Positions 8,093 to 16,311 are shown, numbered from the stretch's first letter. The stretch is 64,000 nt of DNA from Paludibacteraceae bacterium (GCA_024400115.1 JAKSNF010000008.1:1-64000); one strand, 5' to 3'. The notes: generated from the sequence alone by a model not told the origin. Program-made: numbers and translations.

Positions 8093-8606
8093 AATCCTCA
8101 ATAAATTTATGTAAAGCGGACGCAGCAATCTCCCGTTCACGCACTCGCCCGATACGAAGCGCATCAACAATAACTAACAAGTTGTATAATTCCGCATCTT
8201 TGTCCACTATTTGAGGAACATTAGGGCATAAAGGAACTATCCCTTGCCCGCGAATCGTTCCTAAACGACTTGGCCAAACATAAGCATCTGAACCGGAAGA
8301 TAGTTGTTCTTTTAACGGAGAAGCACTAATATAAGTAGGAACACCACGCATTACACGGCCTACCTTAACAGGAAAAGCATAGCGCAAGCCATGCACAAGA
8401 AATTCCTCTAAAGCAAGCACATTAACCTTTTGTTTGTTACAATCCACCAATTGCGCCAAGCATGAACGCGACAAACTATCACTAATACTTGAGAGGCTAA
8501 CATGAAGAGATGAAGCCAATTCTCTATATGACATAAAGGCTCCTGACGATGTGATTTTTTTCAATAAAATCAAAATATCCAATGGACGTAATTCACTGTT
8601 TTTCAT
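8073..8606 (-). CDS. Winged-helix protein, probable antitoxin or regulator of the operon
   Basis: The ATG at 8606 (MKNSELRPLDILILLKK) is the start. The longer frame would begin with a TTG inside the promoter's -7 box. Residues about 10-55 form a helix-turn-helix ('SYRELASSLHVSLSSISDSL') with a following wing. The rest ('GVPTYISASPLKEQL') is unrecognised. The gene is first in an operon with an AbiEii-like nucleotidyltransferase and a phosphoesterase. In AbiE systems the antitoxin AbiEi is likewise a winged-helix repressor encoded just upstream, so an antitoxin or autorepressor role is a reasonable inference. Confidence 0.7.
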   Translation of the reverse strand: MKNSELRPLDILILLKKITSSGAFMSYRELASSLHVSLSSISDSLSRSCLAQLVDCNKQKVNVLALEEFLVHGLRYAFPVKVGRVMRGVPTYISASPLKEQLSSGSDAYVWPSRLGTIRGQGIVPLCPNVPQIVDKDAELYNLLVIVDALRIGRVREREIAASALHKFIEDYGKDEC

Positions 8607-8663
8607 ATAATTATACCTTAATGTTCGGCGTTCGCGAACAGCGAACACCATCGAATTCGGCTG

Positions 8664-8695
8664 CAAAGGTACGGCTTTTTTTTGATATGTGCAAA
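8664..8695 (-). promoter_or_regulatory. Promoter of the HTH/nucleotidyltransferase/phosphoesterase operon
   Basis: Minus strand TTTG (8695-8692), 20 nt, TACCTTTG (8671-8664). The whole element, including the A-run spacer, is identical over about 35 nt to the promoter of the ATPase gene at 10000-10031. Confidence 0.85.
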
Positions 8696-8807
8696 TTTTT
8701 GTTGCATTTTTCTAATGTTATGTCCTTTTTGCACACATTTTATACGCGCCCTGCCGCCTGTCACCTATTGCCATTCCTCTATTTCATGTAACAGACAATA
8801 CCTAGAG

Positions 8808-8840
8808 CATACATAGAACATACATAGAACATACATAGAA
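8808..8840. repeat. 11-bp tandem repeat, CATACATAGAA
   Basis: Three perfect copies lie between divergent promoters. The 11-bp period matches three other intergenic tracts in the window. Confidence 0.85.
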
Positions 8841-8960
8841 CATATCTATATCCTGTGAATACCCAAAGCATATCCAATGAACATTCAATAAAAAGGTGTT
8901 ATATCCTATAAACTAACTCACACAACACTCACTTTATACAAAAAAAAAATACTAAAAAAA

Positions 8961-8992
8961 TTTGCGTATATCAATTATTTTTTGTACCTTTG
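8961..8992 (+). promoter_or_regulatory. Promoter of the paralogous pair
   Basis: TTTG (8961-8964), 20 nt, TACCTTTG (8985-8992). It lies 50 bp before the first gene's ATG. Confidence 0.85.
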
Positions 8993-9042
8993 CAAGCGGA
9001 AAGAAAAACATCATCAATTAACGAAAAAGTAGAAAAAAACAT

Positions 9043-9435
9043 ATGAGTAAATTTCAATTAATTGAGCCGTACAAGAATTATAGCGGCAAACAAAACAAGG
9101 ACTCGGATGAGGTATTCCGAACCAGAAACGGGAGAACCCACTCCTATGTTATTATGCACCCCAATGAGCGCCCTCATAACGAAGCACAAAAGGCGCACAC
9201 ATCCCTCTTTGGACAGGTGTCACAGCAAATCCGCACCGAAATGCAGGACCCTCACAAGCGCGCACAATGGGAAGCAAGGTATCAGCAATATCGCAAGGAG
9301 CATAAGAAAGAGTTGGACTTCTTAAAGACAGCGAATTCCAATGATCTGCAAGGCTATTCGTCGCGCAAAAAGCCGGTCATCACCTCACTGCGCGGCTTCA
9401 TGTTCCACGAACTCTTCGAAGCCGCCAATCACTAA
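9043..9435 (+). CDS. Unknown protein, paralogue of the next gene
   Basis: A 130-residue charged protein without signal peptide or membrane segment. The central 'NEAQKAHTSLFGQV' and the C-terminal 'SLRGFMFHELFE' correspond to 'TEAQKAHQAAFKAQ' and 'NLRTFVFHCLR' in the following gene, so the two are tandem paralogues. I do not recognise the family. A clear promoter drives the pair, supporting real expression. Confidence 0.65.
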   Translation: MSKFQLIEPYKNYSGKQNKDSDEVFRTRNGRTHSYVIMHPNERPHNEAQKAHTSLFGQVSQQIRTEMQDPHKRAQWEARYQQYRKEHKKELDFLKTANSNDLQGYSSRKKPVITSLRGFMFHELFEAANH

Positions 9436-9454
9436 ACACAAGACACTAAACACC
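9431..9454. repeat. 7-bp tandem repeat ending at a start codon
   Basis: Units ACTAAAC, ACAAGAC, ACTAAAC, ending three bases before the ATG at 9455. The first unit contains the upstream gene's TAA. The same layout occurs before queA. Confidence 0.75.
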
Positions 9455-9904
9455 ATGGCAAAGATTAGAACCATTACGGGAGTTCAAAGTATTTCCGGCA
9501 AGGTAAGTAAACGGGATAATGTATATTTCAAAACCAACTCGCTTAACGGCGATGTTATTGCTGTTAAGCAACTTCATTCCCCTCTGAGAGATAATGGGGC
9601 GCAAACCACTGAGGCGCAGAAAGCCCATCAGGCTGCCTTTAAGGCTCAATGGAAAAAAGTGGATGCGCTTTTATCGCAGCCGATAAGGCAGCTTTATGAG
9701 GAGTTATATTATCGCCATCTTTTGGCTTGTCGTCAGCGGCGGCCATTACGGCAAGATAGTTCGGTCGTAGAAGCATTTCTTGCTTCGCCGGAGGTTATTC
9801 CTACGGGGGTGGATAAGCAGCCTCAAGCGATTATAGAAGATCTAAAAACAGTACGTAAACCATTTACTAATTTGCGTACTTTTGTCTTCCACTGCCTCCG
9901 CTAA
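9455..9904 (+). CDS. Unknown protein, paralogue of the previous gene
   Basis: The ATG at 9455 (MAKIRTITGVQSISGKVSKR) gives 149 residues; the longer frame runs back into the previous gene and is rejected. Motifs 'TEAQKAHQAAFKAQWKKVDA' and the terminal 'NLRTFVFHCLR' are shared with the neighbour. The protein is basic and probably cytoplasmic. Function is unknown. Confidence 0.65.
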   Translation: MAKIRTITGVQSISGKVSKRDNVYFKTNSLNGDVIAVKQLHSPLRDNGAQTTEAQKAHQAAFKAQWKKVDALLSQPIRQLYEELYYRHLLACRQRRPLRQDSSVVEAFLASPEVIPTGVDKQPQAIIEDLKTVRKPFTNLRTFVFHCLR

Positions 9905-9919
9905 TCCCCTCCGCCTTTC
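9901..9919. repeat. Right copy of a 19-bp inverted repeat
   Basis: CTAATCCCCTCCGCCTTTC overlaps the stop codon of the preceding gene. It is the exact reverse complement of 6568-6586. Just beyond it, about 9927-9945 carries an inverted copy of the GACCGCTGCGCTG element seen at 18330-18396. Confidence 0.7.
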
Positions 9920-9964
9920 TCTTACAGCGCAGCGGTCTTACAGAGAACGCAGTGAACGGTCAAT

Positions 9965-9997
9965 AAAAAAGCGAAAAATCCAACATTTTCGCTTTTT
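9965..9997. terminator. Bidirectional intrinsic terminator
   Basis: An AAAAAAGCGAAAA arm pairs with TTTTCGCTTTTTT around a short loop. It ends the paralogous pair just before the ATPase promoter. Confidence 0.75.
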
Positions 9998-9999
9998 TA

Positions 10000-10031
10000 T
10001 TTGCACATATCAAAAAAAAGCCGTACCTTTG
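10000..10031 (+). promoter_or_regulatory. Promoter of the ATPase gene
   Basis: TTTG (10000-10003), 20 nt, TACCTTTG (10024-10031). It is identical over about 35 nt to the promoter at 8664-8695. Confidence 0.85.
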
Positions 10032-10075
10032 CAGAAATTTTATTATAAAGTAATAATTATAAAGTAATAATTTTT

Positions 10076-11203
10076 ATGAAAAGTGTCTCTAATCCTTTTG
10101 TAATAAGCGGTTATGAAGGAGAAAAATATTTCTGTGACCGGCGTCAAGAACTATCGCAACTTAGTTTGGAGATAGAGAATGGTAATAACGTGGCATTAAT
10201 TGCATCTCGACGAATGGGGAAAAGCGGACTTATTCAGCACTATTTTGCGCAACCGCAATTGCAGGATAGATATTATACATTCTTTATAGATATATATGAC
10301 ACACAATCATTAAATGAATTTGTATTAAAACTAAGTCGCAACATTCTTACCCATCTTAAACCTCATGGACTAACCGTGTTGCAACGCTTTTGGGATTGCA
10401 TGCATTCTTTACAAGCGGGTATATCCTTTTCACCGATGGGTGAACCATCATTTAATGTGCAATTAGGGGACATCCGTAAGGCGGAAACAACATTAGATGA
10501 AATTTTCCATTATATTGAGCTTGCGGATCGCCCTTGTATTGTAGCAATAGATGAGTTTCAGCAAATTGGCAATTATCCGGAAAAGAATATTGAGGCTACC
10601 TTGAGGACATATGTTCAGCACAGCCATAATGCGCAGTTTATTTTTGCCGGCAGTCAGCGTCACACAATGAGTTCTATATTTACCAGTGCTTCTCGTCCCT
10701 TCTTTCAGAGTGTGTCTCTAATGCATTTAGGGAGCATTGATATACAAGCTTATGACGCATTTGCGAAGCAGCATTTTCAAGAAAGCGGACGTAAACTTGC
10801 TGATGGTGTAACCCAAGCCGTTTACGAAAGCAGTAAGGGGATAACATGGTACACGCAAAAACTATTTAACACCTTGTTTGCTTTAACGGAAAAAGGCGAA
10901 ACCTGCACGGTTGATATGGTAAACGATGCTTTGAATTATGTCCTGAATACGCAAGGATATAGTTATGAAGAAACACTATTCAGATTGCCGGAAAAACAGA
11001 AGATGGTGTTGTTGGCTTTAGCGCAGAATGGACCTACTGAACATATAACCGCCGGTTCTTTTGTGAGCAAATACGGCTTGCCCTCCGCCAGTACAGTACA
11101 ATCTGCCATTCGTGGCCTATTGGAAAAAGATTTTGTTACTTATGAGCAAGGTACATATTATATTTATGACTTGTTCTTGTGGTATTGGTTAAGGAGATCG
11201 TAA
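10076..11203 (+). CDS. P-loop ATPase of the archaeal-ATPase-like (ATPase_2) family
   Basis: A 375-residue protein with a Walker A variant 'ASRRMGKSGLI' near residue 45, Walker B 'CIVAIDEFQQIG' near 160 and sensor 'FIFAGSQRHTM' near 195. The C-terminal third ('VSKYGLPSASTVQSAIRGLL' then 'YYIYDLFLWYWL') is the winged-helix and tail typical of this family. Such ATPases are widespread in Bacteroidota and archaea, often single genes in accessory regions. Their function is poorly known, with proposed roles in signalling or conflict. It has its own promoter and terminator, so it is monocistronic. Confidence 0.85.
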   Translation: MKSVSNPFVISGYEGEKYFCDRRQELSQLSLEIENGNNVALIASRRMGKSGLIQHYFAQPQLQDRYYTFFIDIYDTQSLNEFVLKLSRNILTHLKPHGLTVLQRFWDCMHSLQAGISFSPMGEPSFNVQLGDIRKAETTLDEIFHYIELADRPCIVAIDEFQQIGNYPEKNIEATLRTYVQHSHNAQFIFAGSQRHTMSSIFTSASRPFFQSVSLMHLGSIDIQAYDAFAKQHFQESGRKLADGVTQAVYESSKGITWYTQKLFNTLFALTEKGETCTVDMVNDALNYVLNTQGYSYEETLFRLPEKQKMVLLALAQNGPTEHITAGSFVSKYGLPSASTVQSAIRGLLEKDFVTYEQGTYYIYDLFLWYWLRRS

Positions 11204-11259
11204 TATTCTAACCTTTTCCGCCTCTCTGCCTGTGGTCAGTTACGGGTGTATTAATTAAG

Positions 11260-11303
11260 AAATATCAATTATTTTTGGCTATAACCAAAAATAATTGATA
11301 TTT
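11260..11303. terminator. 19-bp perfect stem terminator between convergent genes
   Basis: Stem arms 11260-11278 and 11285-11303 are perfectly complementary (loop CTATAA) and a T-run follows on the plus strand. It lies between the ATPase and a convergent secreted-protein gene, so it probably ends both transcripts. Confidence 0.85.
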
Positions 11304-11351
11304 TTCTGCATTTTTTAGCAAAAAATCGTACTACACAGAAATTTTAGAGCG

Positions 11352-13409
11352 CTATTTCGGGTCGTCGGTGGAGTAGAAATAATCCGAAATAGTAGTGACA
11401 CCATTATTCGTATCGATTGTTTGACGAAGCAAACCGGTGGTAGCATCATAAATCTTATTTGACAACTTACGCGAAACCCAAACGCCATCTATCCAATTGA
11501 ACTCTTCAGTATAAATCTGCTGCCCCTTACTATCGTACTGATAGACATACTTTTCTGAATTGTACCAACCCGATTCTTCGTATGGGAAAACAGACTCGTC
11601 ATAACGCTCAATGATATAAAGAGTATCCTTGCCGTTCTCAAGCCAGTGATTATAACGGAACATACCCGTCCAATCCCAATGGTTATAATCCCACTTATAA
11701 CTAATACTCTGCGTCTCTTGCGATGTACTCTTAAGCGTTTCTGACTTACTCAAACCCTCCCAATCCTTTGGATATTGAGAATTGGTATTCCACTTATAAG
11801 AAGCATTCATCACTTGTTGGCAATTGATATAACCATATTCACTCTTACTCGAACCGGAACGAACACCATTATTCCACTCATAACGAGCATCTAATGTTTT
11901 CTTATCTCCACAGCCCGGCTCATATTCGTACACGCGCTCCCAATCATGAGTCCAATCTCCCGCATCCCACACCCAGTGAGTAGATAAGGTCTGACGATTA
12001 TCCGCATTATACTCATACGTGAACCGTGCCGAACCCATCTTTAATCCGGGAATCGAATCGTAATACGCCTCCTCAATCTTGTTTCCTCGCTCGTCGTAAT
12101 TGAGAACCGTCCACGTTTTCTTATTCAGCACCCATTGTGTGCCATTCCAAGTCTCCTCATACGTGCCCACATTAGTGCTACCGTTATATTCGTTGCGAAT
12201 ACGGGTGTAATCAACCCAATTAGGATCATCAAAGCGCTGTGTCAACGACTCTGTCAGTTTGCCACTCGTGTAGGTATAAATAGTACGATAACCGACCCAA
12301 ACGCCATTTTCTAACTTCAACGAAGATGTTTGCGTTAACGTCGAACCCGAATAGGTATTCTCGTTCTTTTCACTTTCAATCCACTCGCGATTCGTATCAT
12401 CCCAAGTGTAATTCGTGACCGAAATGGCTTTTCCACCCGAATAAGTAGTGCGGACACGAGACTGACCCACATAATGGTCTTTGCTCCAAGAATAACTTTC
12501 CTCCAAGGTTTTATTGGCTGTAGAGCCATCGTACTCTGTAATAGCTTTACTTGACTCAACCCAATCTTGCTTCGTCTTATTCCACGAGAAAGTCTCCTTC
12601 ATTATTACTCGGTTGTTAGCATTGAACTCTTGCACGGTCTTAGAACCATTGGTACATTGTCCCCCACTCCATTTGGAGTAATTTTCGGTATTAAGTTGAT
12701 TACCCTTAGAATCAAATTCCCAGATTTGGCGTTTAGACACTTGCCAATCATTATTTGCCCAACTATAGGTCTCGTCCAAGGTCTTGAGTTTTTTAGGAAT
12801 ATAAGTATATTCCTGCACGGTACGCGATGAACCTACCCACTGATTAGTAGTCGTATTATACGACGAATAGTAATCTGTTCCAACAGCCGTTCCTTGAGCA
12901 TCAAAATGGTACTCATATAAGGTGGAATAAGTGATTTTATCCCCTACCCGCTTAGACGAACGAACCATTGTCTGCTTTCCGCCTGTATAACCATATTCGG
13001 TCACCGTGTTCGAATACCACTCCTTTTTAGCCGCATCCCACTTATAAACAATTTGTGTTGTTTGTTGTCCTGACGCATTATACACTTTTTCTGTCCGATC
13101 CGAAGCGGTGGACATCCAATCCCCTAAAGTAGCATCCCAACGTAAACCCATAGTCATAATCTCTCTATTGGAGTCGTCATAAACCCTATAGGTATTGGAC
13201 GTTCCTTTCTTTACTCCATTTGTCCACTGATAAATAACTGTGTTGATATCCTTATTCTTTTCATTATAGAAATGTTGCTCCAACTTAATATAGTTACCTT
13301 CGCCATCTTTGGTAACAATACTATCCAAGAGAGGCGTTTGAGCCATACAAGGAGCAAAGGAGTAGAGGAGTAGAGGAGTAGAGAATAATATGTACAGCAG
13401 TTTTTTCAT
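11352..13409 (-). CDS. Secreted repeat protein with YD-like tryptophan-rich repeats
   Basis: About 685 residues starting at ATG 13409 (a GTG at 13415 overlaps the upstream stop). A signal peptide is followed by about 18 imperfect repeats of 30-40 residues with the pattern W-x-x-SSR/S...EY...G...T...Y-x-W. They resemble the YD/RHS-like surface repeats of Bacteroidota. There is no catalytic domain. It is the last gene of a five-gene operon of exported proteins. Part of the signal peptide's hydrophobic core (LLYS) is encoded by an 8-bp GGAGTAGA tandem repeat. Confidence 0.75.
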   Translation of the reverse strand: MKKLLYILFSTPLLLYSFAPCMAQTPLLDSIVTKDGEGNYIKLEQHFYNEKNKDINTVIYQWTNGVKKGTSNTYRVYDDSNREIMTMGLRWDATLGDWMSTASDRTEKVYNASGQQTTQIVYKWDAAKKEWYSNTVTEYGYTGGKQTMVRSSKRVGDKITYSTLYEYHFDAQGTAVGTDYYSSYNTTTNQWVGSSRTVQEYTYIPKKLKTLDETYSWANNDWQVSKRQIWEFDSKGNQLNTENYSKWSGGQCTNGSKTVQEFNANNRVIMKETFSWNKTKQDWVESSKAITEYDGSTANKTLEESYSWSKDHYVGQSRVRTTYSGGKAISVTNYTWDDTNREWIESEKNENTYSGSTLTQTSSLKLENGVWVGYRTIYTYTSGKLTESLTQRFDDPNWVDYTRIRNEYNGSTNVGTYEETWNGTQWVLNKKTWTVLNYDERGNKIEEAYYDSIPGLKMGSARFTYEYNADNRQTLSTHWVWDAGDWTHDWERVYEYEPGCGDKKTLDARYEWNNGVRSGSSKSEYGYINCQQVMNASYKWNTNSQYPKDWEGLSKSETLKSTSQETQSISYKWDYNHWDWTGMFRYNHWLENGKDTLYIIERYDESVFPYEESGWYNSEKYVYQYDSKGQQIYTEEFNWIDGVWVSRKLSNKIYDATTGLLRQTIDTNNGVTTISDYFYSTDDPK
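13359..13382. repeat. 8-bp tandem repeat inside a signal-peptide sequence
   Basis: GGAGTAGA three times in perfect register. On the coding strand it encodes the hydrophobic core of the 685-residue protein's signal peptide. Confidence 0.8.
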
Positions 13410-13411
13410 AA

Positions 13412-14314
13412 TCACAAAGCATATAAGCCCAAACGAGTGGCGCAGTGTACACGGGCAAAAGCATAATAAAAGCGAATACCTAAATCGCCATAGTGGACAC
13501 GATACGAACTCACGTCCGTGTAAGGCGTCATCGTCATTTTACCTTCCGTCCACTGACCCACAGACTCCTGCGGGTGGAGGTTCTTACGCAATAAATCATA
13601 TCTAAAATACGCTTGCACGCCCACGCGATGGTTATCCAGAATAGTCCACTCATAACCCAACTGAAGGGCAGCATACGCGTGCAAACGGAGATCCATACTT
13701 GAAGTCATGGGCATCTGCTCCACGGGCGTTATGACCGTTACATCAGCGTAGGGGATATACGTTATCGCTTGAGGATAAGTCAGTTCGGCTTGCTGCCAAT
13801 GAGCTACCTCCACTACCCCTACAAAACCGGCATTAAGCGTAAAATGATTGAACGAAGTTGCGACCATCAGAGGCACTTCCAATTGCAGTTTATGATACTG
13901 CTCACGCCCTGCCCAATTAAGCGACTGGGTCACCTCATAGCCCGTAGGCGTAACAAAGGGCAGATTGACGATACTGTCCCCCATACTGAAGGACGAGCGC
14001 GAGTAGGTCCCGCCTAAACCCACCATCGGACCGACATAAACACGCCTTATCTGGTCTCCACGAGCACCGTCATAGGTCGTTTCACGAACCAAGAACAGCC
14101 CCCGATAGACGACATCTAAGCCGCCTCCTACACCCGGGTGCGCCTTGAGCGGTCCGCTCAACGTATTAAACGACATAGAGCCACGCACACCCACCTCAAT
14201 CATATCAAACCCCTTATGGGGCGTGATACGAGAAGACTGCCTACTGAGCTGCGCACTCACCGGAAGGGAGAGCGAGAGGGTTAGTGAGAGTAATATGAAT
14301 GCTATTCGTTTCAT
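13412..14314 (-). CDS. Outer-membrane beta-barrel-like protein
   Basis: A 300-residue protein with signal peptide (MKRIAFILLSLTLSLSLPVSA). Amphipathic strands follow ('GVRGSMSFNTLSGP', 'VYVGPMVGLGGTYSR', 'AALQLGYEWTILDNHRVGV'), as in small PorT/OmpA-type barrels of Bacteroidota. The C-terminus does not end in a classical aromatic residue. It is the fourth gene of an exported-protein operon. Its specific role is unknown. Confidence 0.65.
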   Translation of the reverse strand: MKRIAFILLSLTLSLSLPVSAQLSRQSSRITPHKGFDMIEVGVRGSMSFNTLSGPLKAHPGVGGGLDVVYRGLFLVRETTYDGARGDQIRRVYVGPMVGLGGTYSRSSFSMGDSIVNLPFVTPTGYEVTQSLNWAGREQYHKLQLEVPLMVATSFNHFTLNAGFVGVVEVAHWQQAELTYPQAITYIPYADVTVITPVEQMPMTSSMDLRLHAYAALQLGYEWTILDNHRVGVQAYFRYDLLRKNLHPQESVGQWTEGKMTMTPYTDVSSYRVHYGDLGIRFYYAFARVHCATRLGLYAL

Positions 14315-14317
14315 TGG

Positions 14318-14366
14318 TTAGTGGTTAGAGGACGGCAGCAAACTGCCTACCGGTTAGAGGCTGGTT
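14318..14366. repeat. GGTTAGAGG palindromic element
   Basis: GGTTAG flanks a GGCAG-CAAA-CTGCC hairpin, then CGGTTAGAGG. The same frame with a different stem (GGCGC-AA-GCGCC) occurs at about 34980-35014. Confidence 0.6.
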
Positions 14367-15049
14367 TTTAGTTTTTGACCATCTATGGTGTAGATAGATT
14401 CGTTGCGTTTGATATAAATAGAGCCGTCCTTGAAGAACTTATGTGGATAGTGGATGGTGGATGGTGGATTGTCTAATGCAGAATGAACACCCGGGAAGCC
14501 TCGCAAAACGGGATGGCACAAATAAGCAGCTGCCGCCTTGGCTTCATCTATCACCACTTCAACATAGTACTCCTGCCAATTAGCCTCGGGGCTGAGCGCC
14601 AACGAGAAACCGGTCATCACGAGTTCGTCACAGGTCGAATCTGCCACATCATGAAGTCCTATATCGTCTATCGAATCTACGACATGATACCACTTGACGC
14701 GGTCCTCCTCCGCCTCGGAATTGAGCCAGCCTTCGGATAACAGTTTGTTCTTGTTGACAACCATCAACCAGTCGTAGATACGATCCACCTGCGCCTCTCT
14801 GTCCACACATTCGGGAGCAAAGATAGCCTCAATAGCCGTATCCTGCTTAAGGTCTATCGTACGCAATGCACACGTGTCACCATCCGACCATCTGACAAAG
14901 CGATAGCCGGGCAAGGGAGATGCCTGAACAATGACTTGTTCGCCACAATCGAACGAGTCTTGCACAGCCTCCTGCGCCCTCACTTTAACAGAAAGAGAGA
15001 GTGACGCCCATAGGGCAAGGGAGAACAATATGTATGCAGAGCGTTTCAC
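14354..15049 (-). CDS. Exported protein with one InlB-type repeat
   Basis: 231 residues. After the signal peptide, residues about 30-80 ('FDCGEQVIVQASPLPGYRF' then 'VRWSDG...AIFA') match the divergent InlB B-repeat found in Bacteroidota surface proteins. The middle (residues 90-190) is helical and unrecognised. The tail 'GSIYIKRNESIYTIDGQKLK' is like C-terminal segments common in exported Bacteroidales proteins. Residues 194-203 (around 'NPPSTIHYP') are encoded by a 7-bp GTGGATG tandem repeat, an apparent insertion before the tail. Confidence 0.7.
   Translation of the reverse strand: MKRSAYILFSLALWASLSLSVKVRAQEAVQDSFDCGEQVIVQASPLPGYRFVRWSDGDTCALRTIDLKQDTAIEAIFAPECVDREAQVDRIYDWLMVVNKNKLLSEGWLNSEAEEDRVKWYHVVDSIDDIGLHDVADSTCDELVMTGFSLALSPEANWQEYYVEVVIDEAKAAAAYLCHPVLRGFPGVHSALDNPPSTIHYPHKFFKDGSIYIKRNESIYTIDGQKLKTSL
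14443..14470. repeat. 7-bp tandem repeat, GTGGATG type, in a coding region
   Basis: GTGGATA, GTGGATG, GTGGATG, GTGGATT. Related tracts lie in hflX and polA and before ung. Confidence 0.8.
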
Positions 15050-15052
15050 TAA

Positions 15053-15592
15053 TTAATTTTGAGACAGGATGACAACCTTACCCATTGAAGAGTCGGACGG
15101 AGTCAACTTGATGCTCAGTTTCTTCACCTTGAAGGTAGCTACTAATTGCATATCTGCCGTAGGATTAACGGTAATCGTCGTTTGATCCGAATAGAGGTCC
15201 TCCGTTCCGGCATAATACCAACCCACGAACTCATAGCAGTCGTCCGTAACCTTAGCCGTAGCCACAACCGACTCGCCCCAAGGTACAGTAGCCTCGAAGT
15301 CACCCGTGACATTCAAACTATCCACTACCGCTCCACCTAATGAAGCCGAGAAGGAAACCTTCAAATCGTTGTGCGCGAAGATAGCCGTCAAGAGGGTATC
15401 CTTCGTCAAGTCGATTTGACGCTGAGCCTGAGTCACACCGTCACTCCACTGAACGAAGTGATAACCGGCATTAGGCTGAGCCTCAATGGTAACTAACTCA
15501 CCGCAATCGAAAGTAGCGGTTGTGTCCTGAACTGTTTGTGCGTTGAGCATCATGCTCGTTGCGCAGAGCGCAATTAAAAAGAATTTTTTCAT
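15053..15592 (-). CDS. Exported protein with two InlB-type repeats
   Basis: 179 residues with signal peptide (MKKFFLIALCATSMMLNA). Residues about 28-75 ('FDCGELVTIEAQPNAGYHF', 'WSDG', 'LLTAIFA') closely resemble the repeat in the next gene. A second repeat follows ('GESVVATAKVTDDCYEFVGW' ... 'LVATFKV'). It ends 'DSSMGKVVILSQN', parallel to 'DASMGKVIIFKPQ' of the upstream neighbour. It overlaps that neighbour by 4 bp, so both are co-translated. Confidence 0.7.
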   Translation of the reverse strand: MKKFFLIALCATSMMLNAQTVQDTTATFDCGELVTIEAQPNAGYHFVQWSDGVTQAQRQIDLTKDTLLTAIFAHNDLKVSFSASLGGAVVDSLNVTGDFEATVPWGESVVATAKVTDDCYEFVGWYYAGTEDLYSDQTTITVNPTADMQLVATFKVKKLSIKLTPSDSSMGKVVILSQN

Positions 15593-16311
15593 TGTGGTTT
15601 GAAAATAATTACTTTACCCATCGACGCATCGTCCACATGCAAGTGAATCGTGTGCTGACAAACGGGTTGAACTAAGCGAACCGAACAACCGAGGAATCGG
15701 TCACCGGTAACTTGGGTCTTTTGGTTAATATTAATGTAAATTGATTGTTTCGAATCTTTAGCCGAGGCAGTCCAATAATAACCTACCTCACCCTCTTGCA
15801 CTATCTCCACACCATCGCGATACCCCTGATAAGGCAAGAAAACAGCTCCCCTACCCTGCGCCGCTAACCAATCGGTTTGCGCTTGGTTGATGGTGAGGGT
15901 GGAAGTGTCCGGCAAGAGGATAAGACCCTTCTGCTCCCCGATAGTAGCCTCCCCACAAAGGGACGCTGCATTAGGACGGGTCTGAAGAATATACATCCAC
16001 TCCTGAGCCGTGAGCGTACGCCACTGCTGCTCCTCCGGCAGCAGCGTTCCCCAATCGAGGAAATCGCCCGCATAAGCGCCATTGGCACGCACAAAAGCTA
16101 CGCCGTAGAAGTCGGTAACGCTGTACTTAGACTTACTGCTCCAACCGAAGAGGTGAAAATCGTCCGTATTTGGCAAGACCGCCGGACGAGTGAAATTATC
16201 GGGCGCAAAAGTGACCTGAACACCATCGCTATTGACGGTGAACACATTCGCGGCAGCATGAACGCTCATGCACACGAAAAGACACAATATATTAAGCACC
16301 CAACGCTTCAT
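15589..16311 (-). CDS. Exported protein of the major-paralogous (DUF1566-like) type
   Basis: 240 residues with signal peptide (MKRWVLNILCLFVCMSVHA). 'FTVNSDGVQVTFAPDNF' and 'LTAQEWMYILQTRPNAASLC' followed by 'GLILLPD' and 'YYWTAS' are typical of a Bacteroidota/Fibrobacter surface family related to DUF1566 and to formylglycine-enzyme-like folds, with unknown function. It is first in a five-gene operon and has a clear promoter. Its C-terminus resembles that of the next gene. Confidence 0.7.
   Translation of the reverse strand: MKRWVLNILCLFVCMSVHAAANVFTVNSDGVQVTFAPDNFTRPAVLPNTDDFHLFGWSSKSKYSVTDFYGVAFVRANGAYAGDFLDWGTLLPEEQQWRTLTAQEWMYILQTRPNAASLCGEATIGEQKGLILLPDTSTLTINQAQTDWLAAQGRGAVFLPYQGYRDGVEIVQEGEVGYYWTASAKDSKQSIYININQKTQVTGDRFLGCSVRLVQPVCQHTIHLHVDDASMGKVIIFKPQ

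Larger units (their letters stand above)
8607..9042. other. Divergent intergenic region with two promoters and an 11-bp repeat
   Basis: The gap separates the leftward HTH operon from the rightward paralogous pair. It holds one promoter for each direction and an 11-bp tandem repeat, all listed separately. No open frame of interest was seen. Confidence 0.6.

Noticed and set aside
8607..8666. Upstream extension of the HTH gene to 8666
   Set aside because: It would begin at a TTG inside the promoter's -7 box, upstream of any transcript start.
8808..8840. CRISPR-like array
   Set aside because: The 11-bp units are directly adjacent with no spacers and there are no cas genes.
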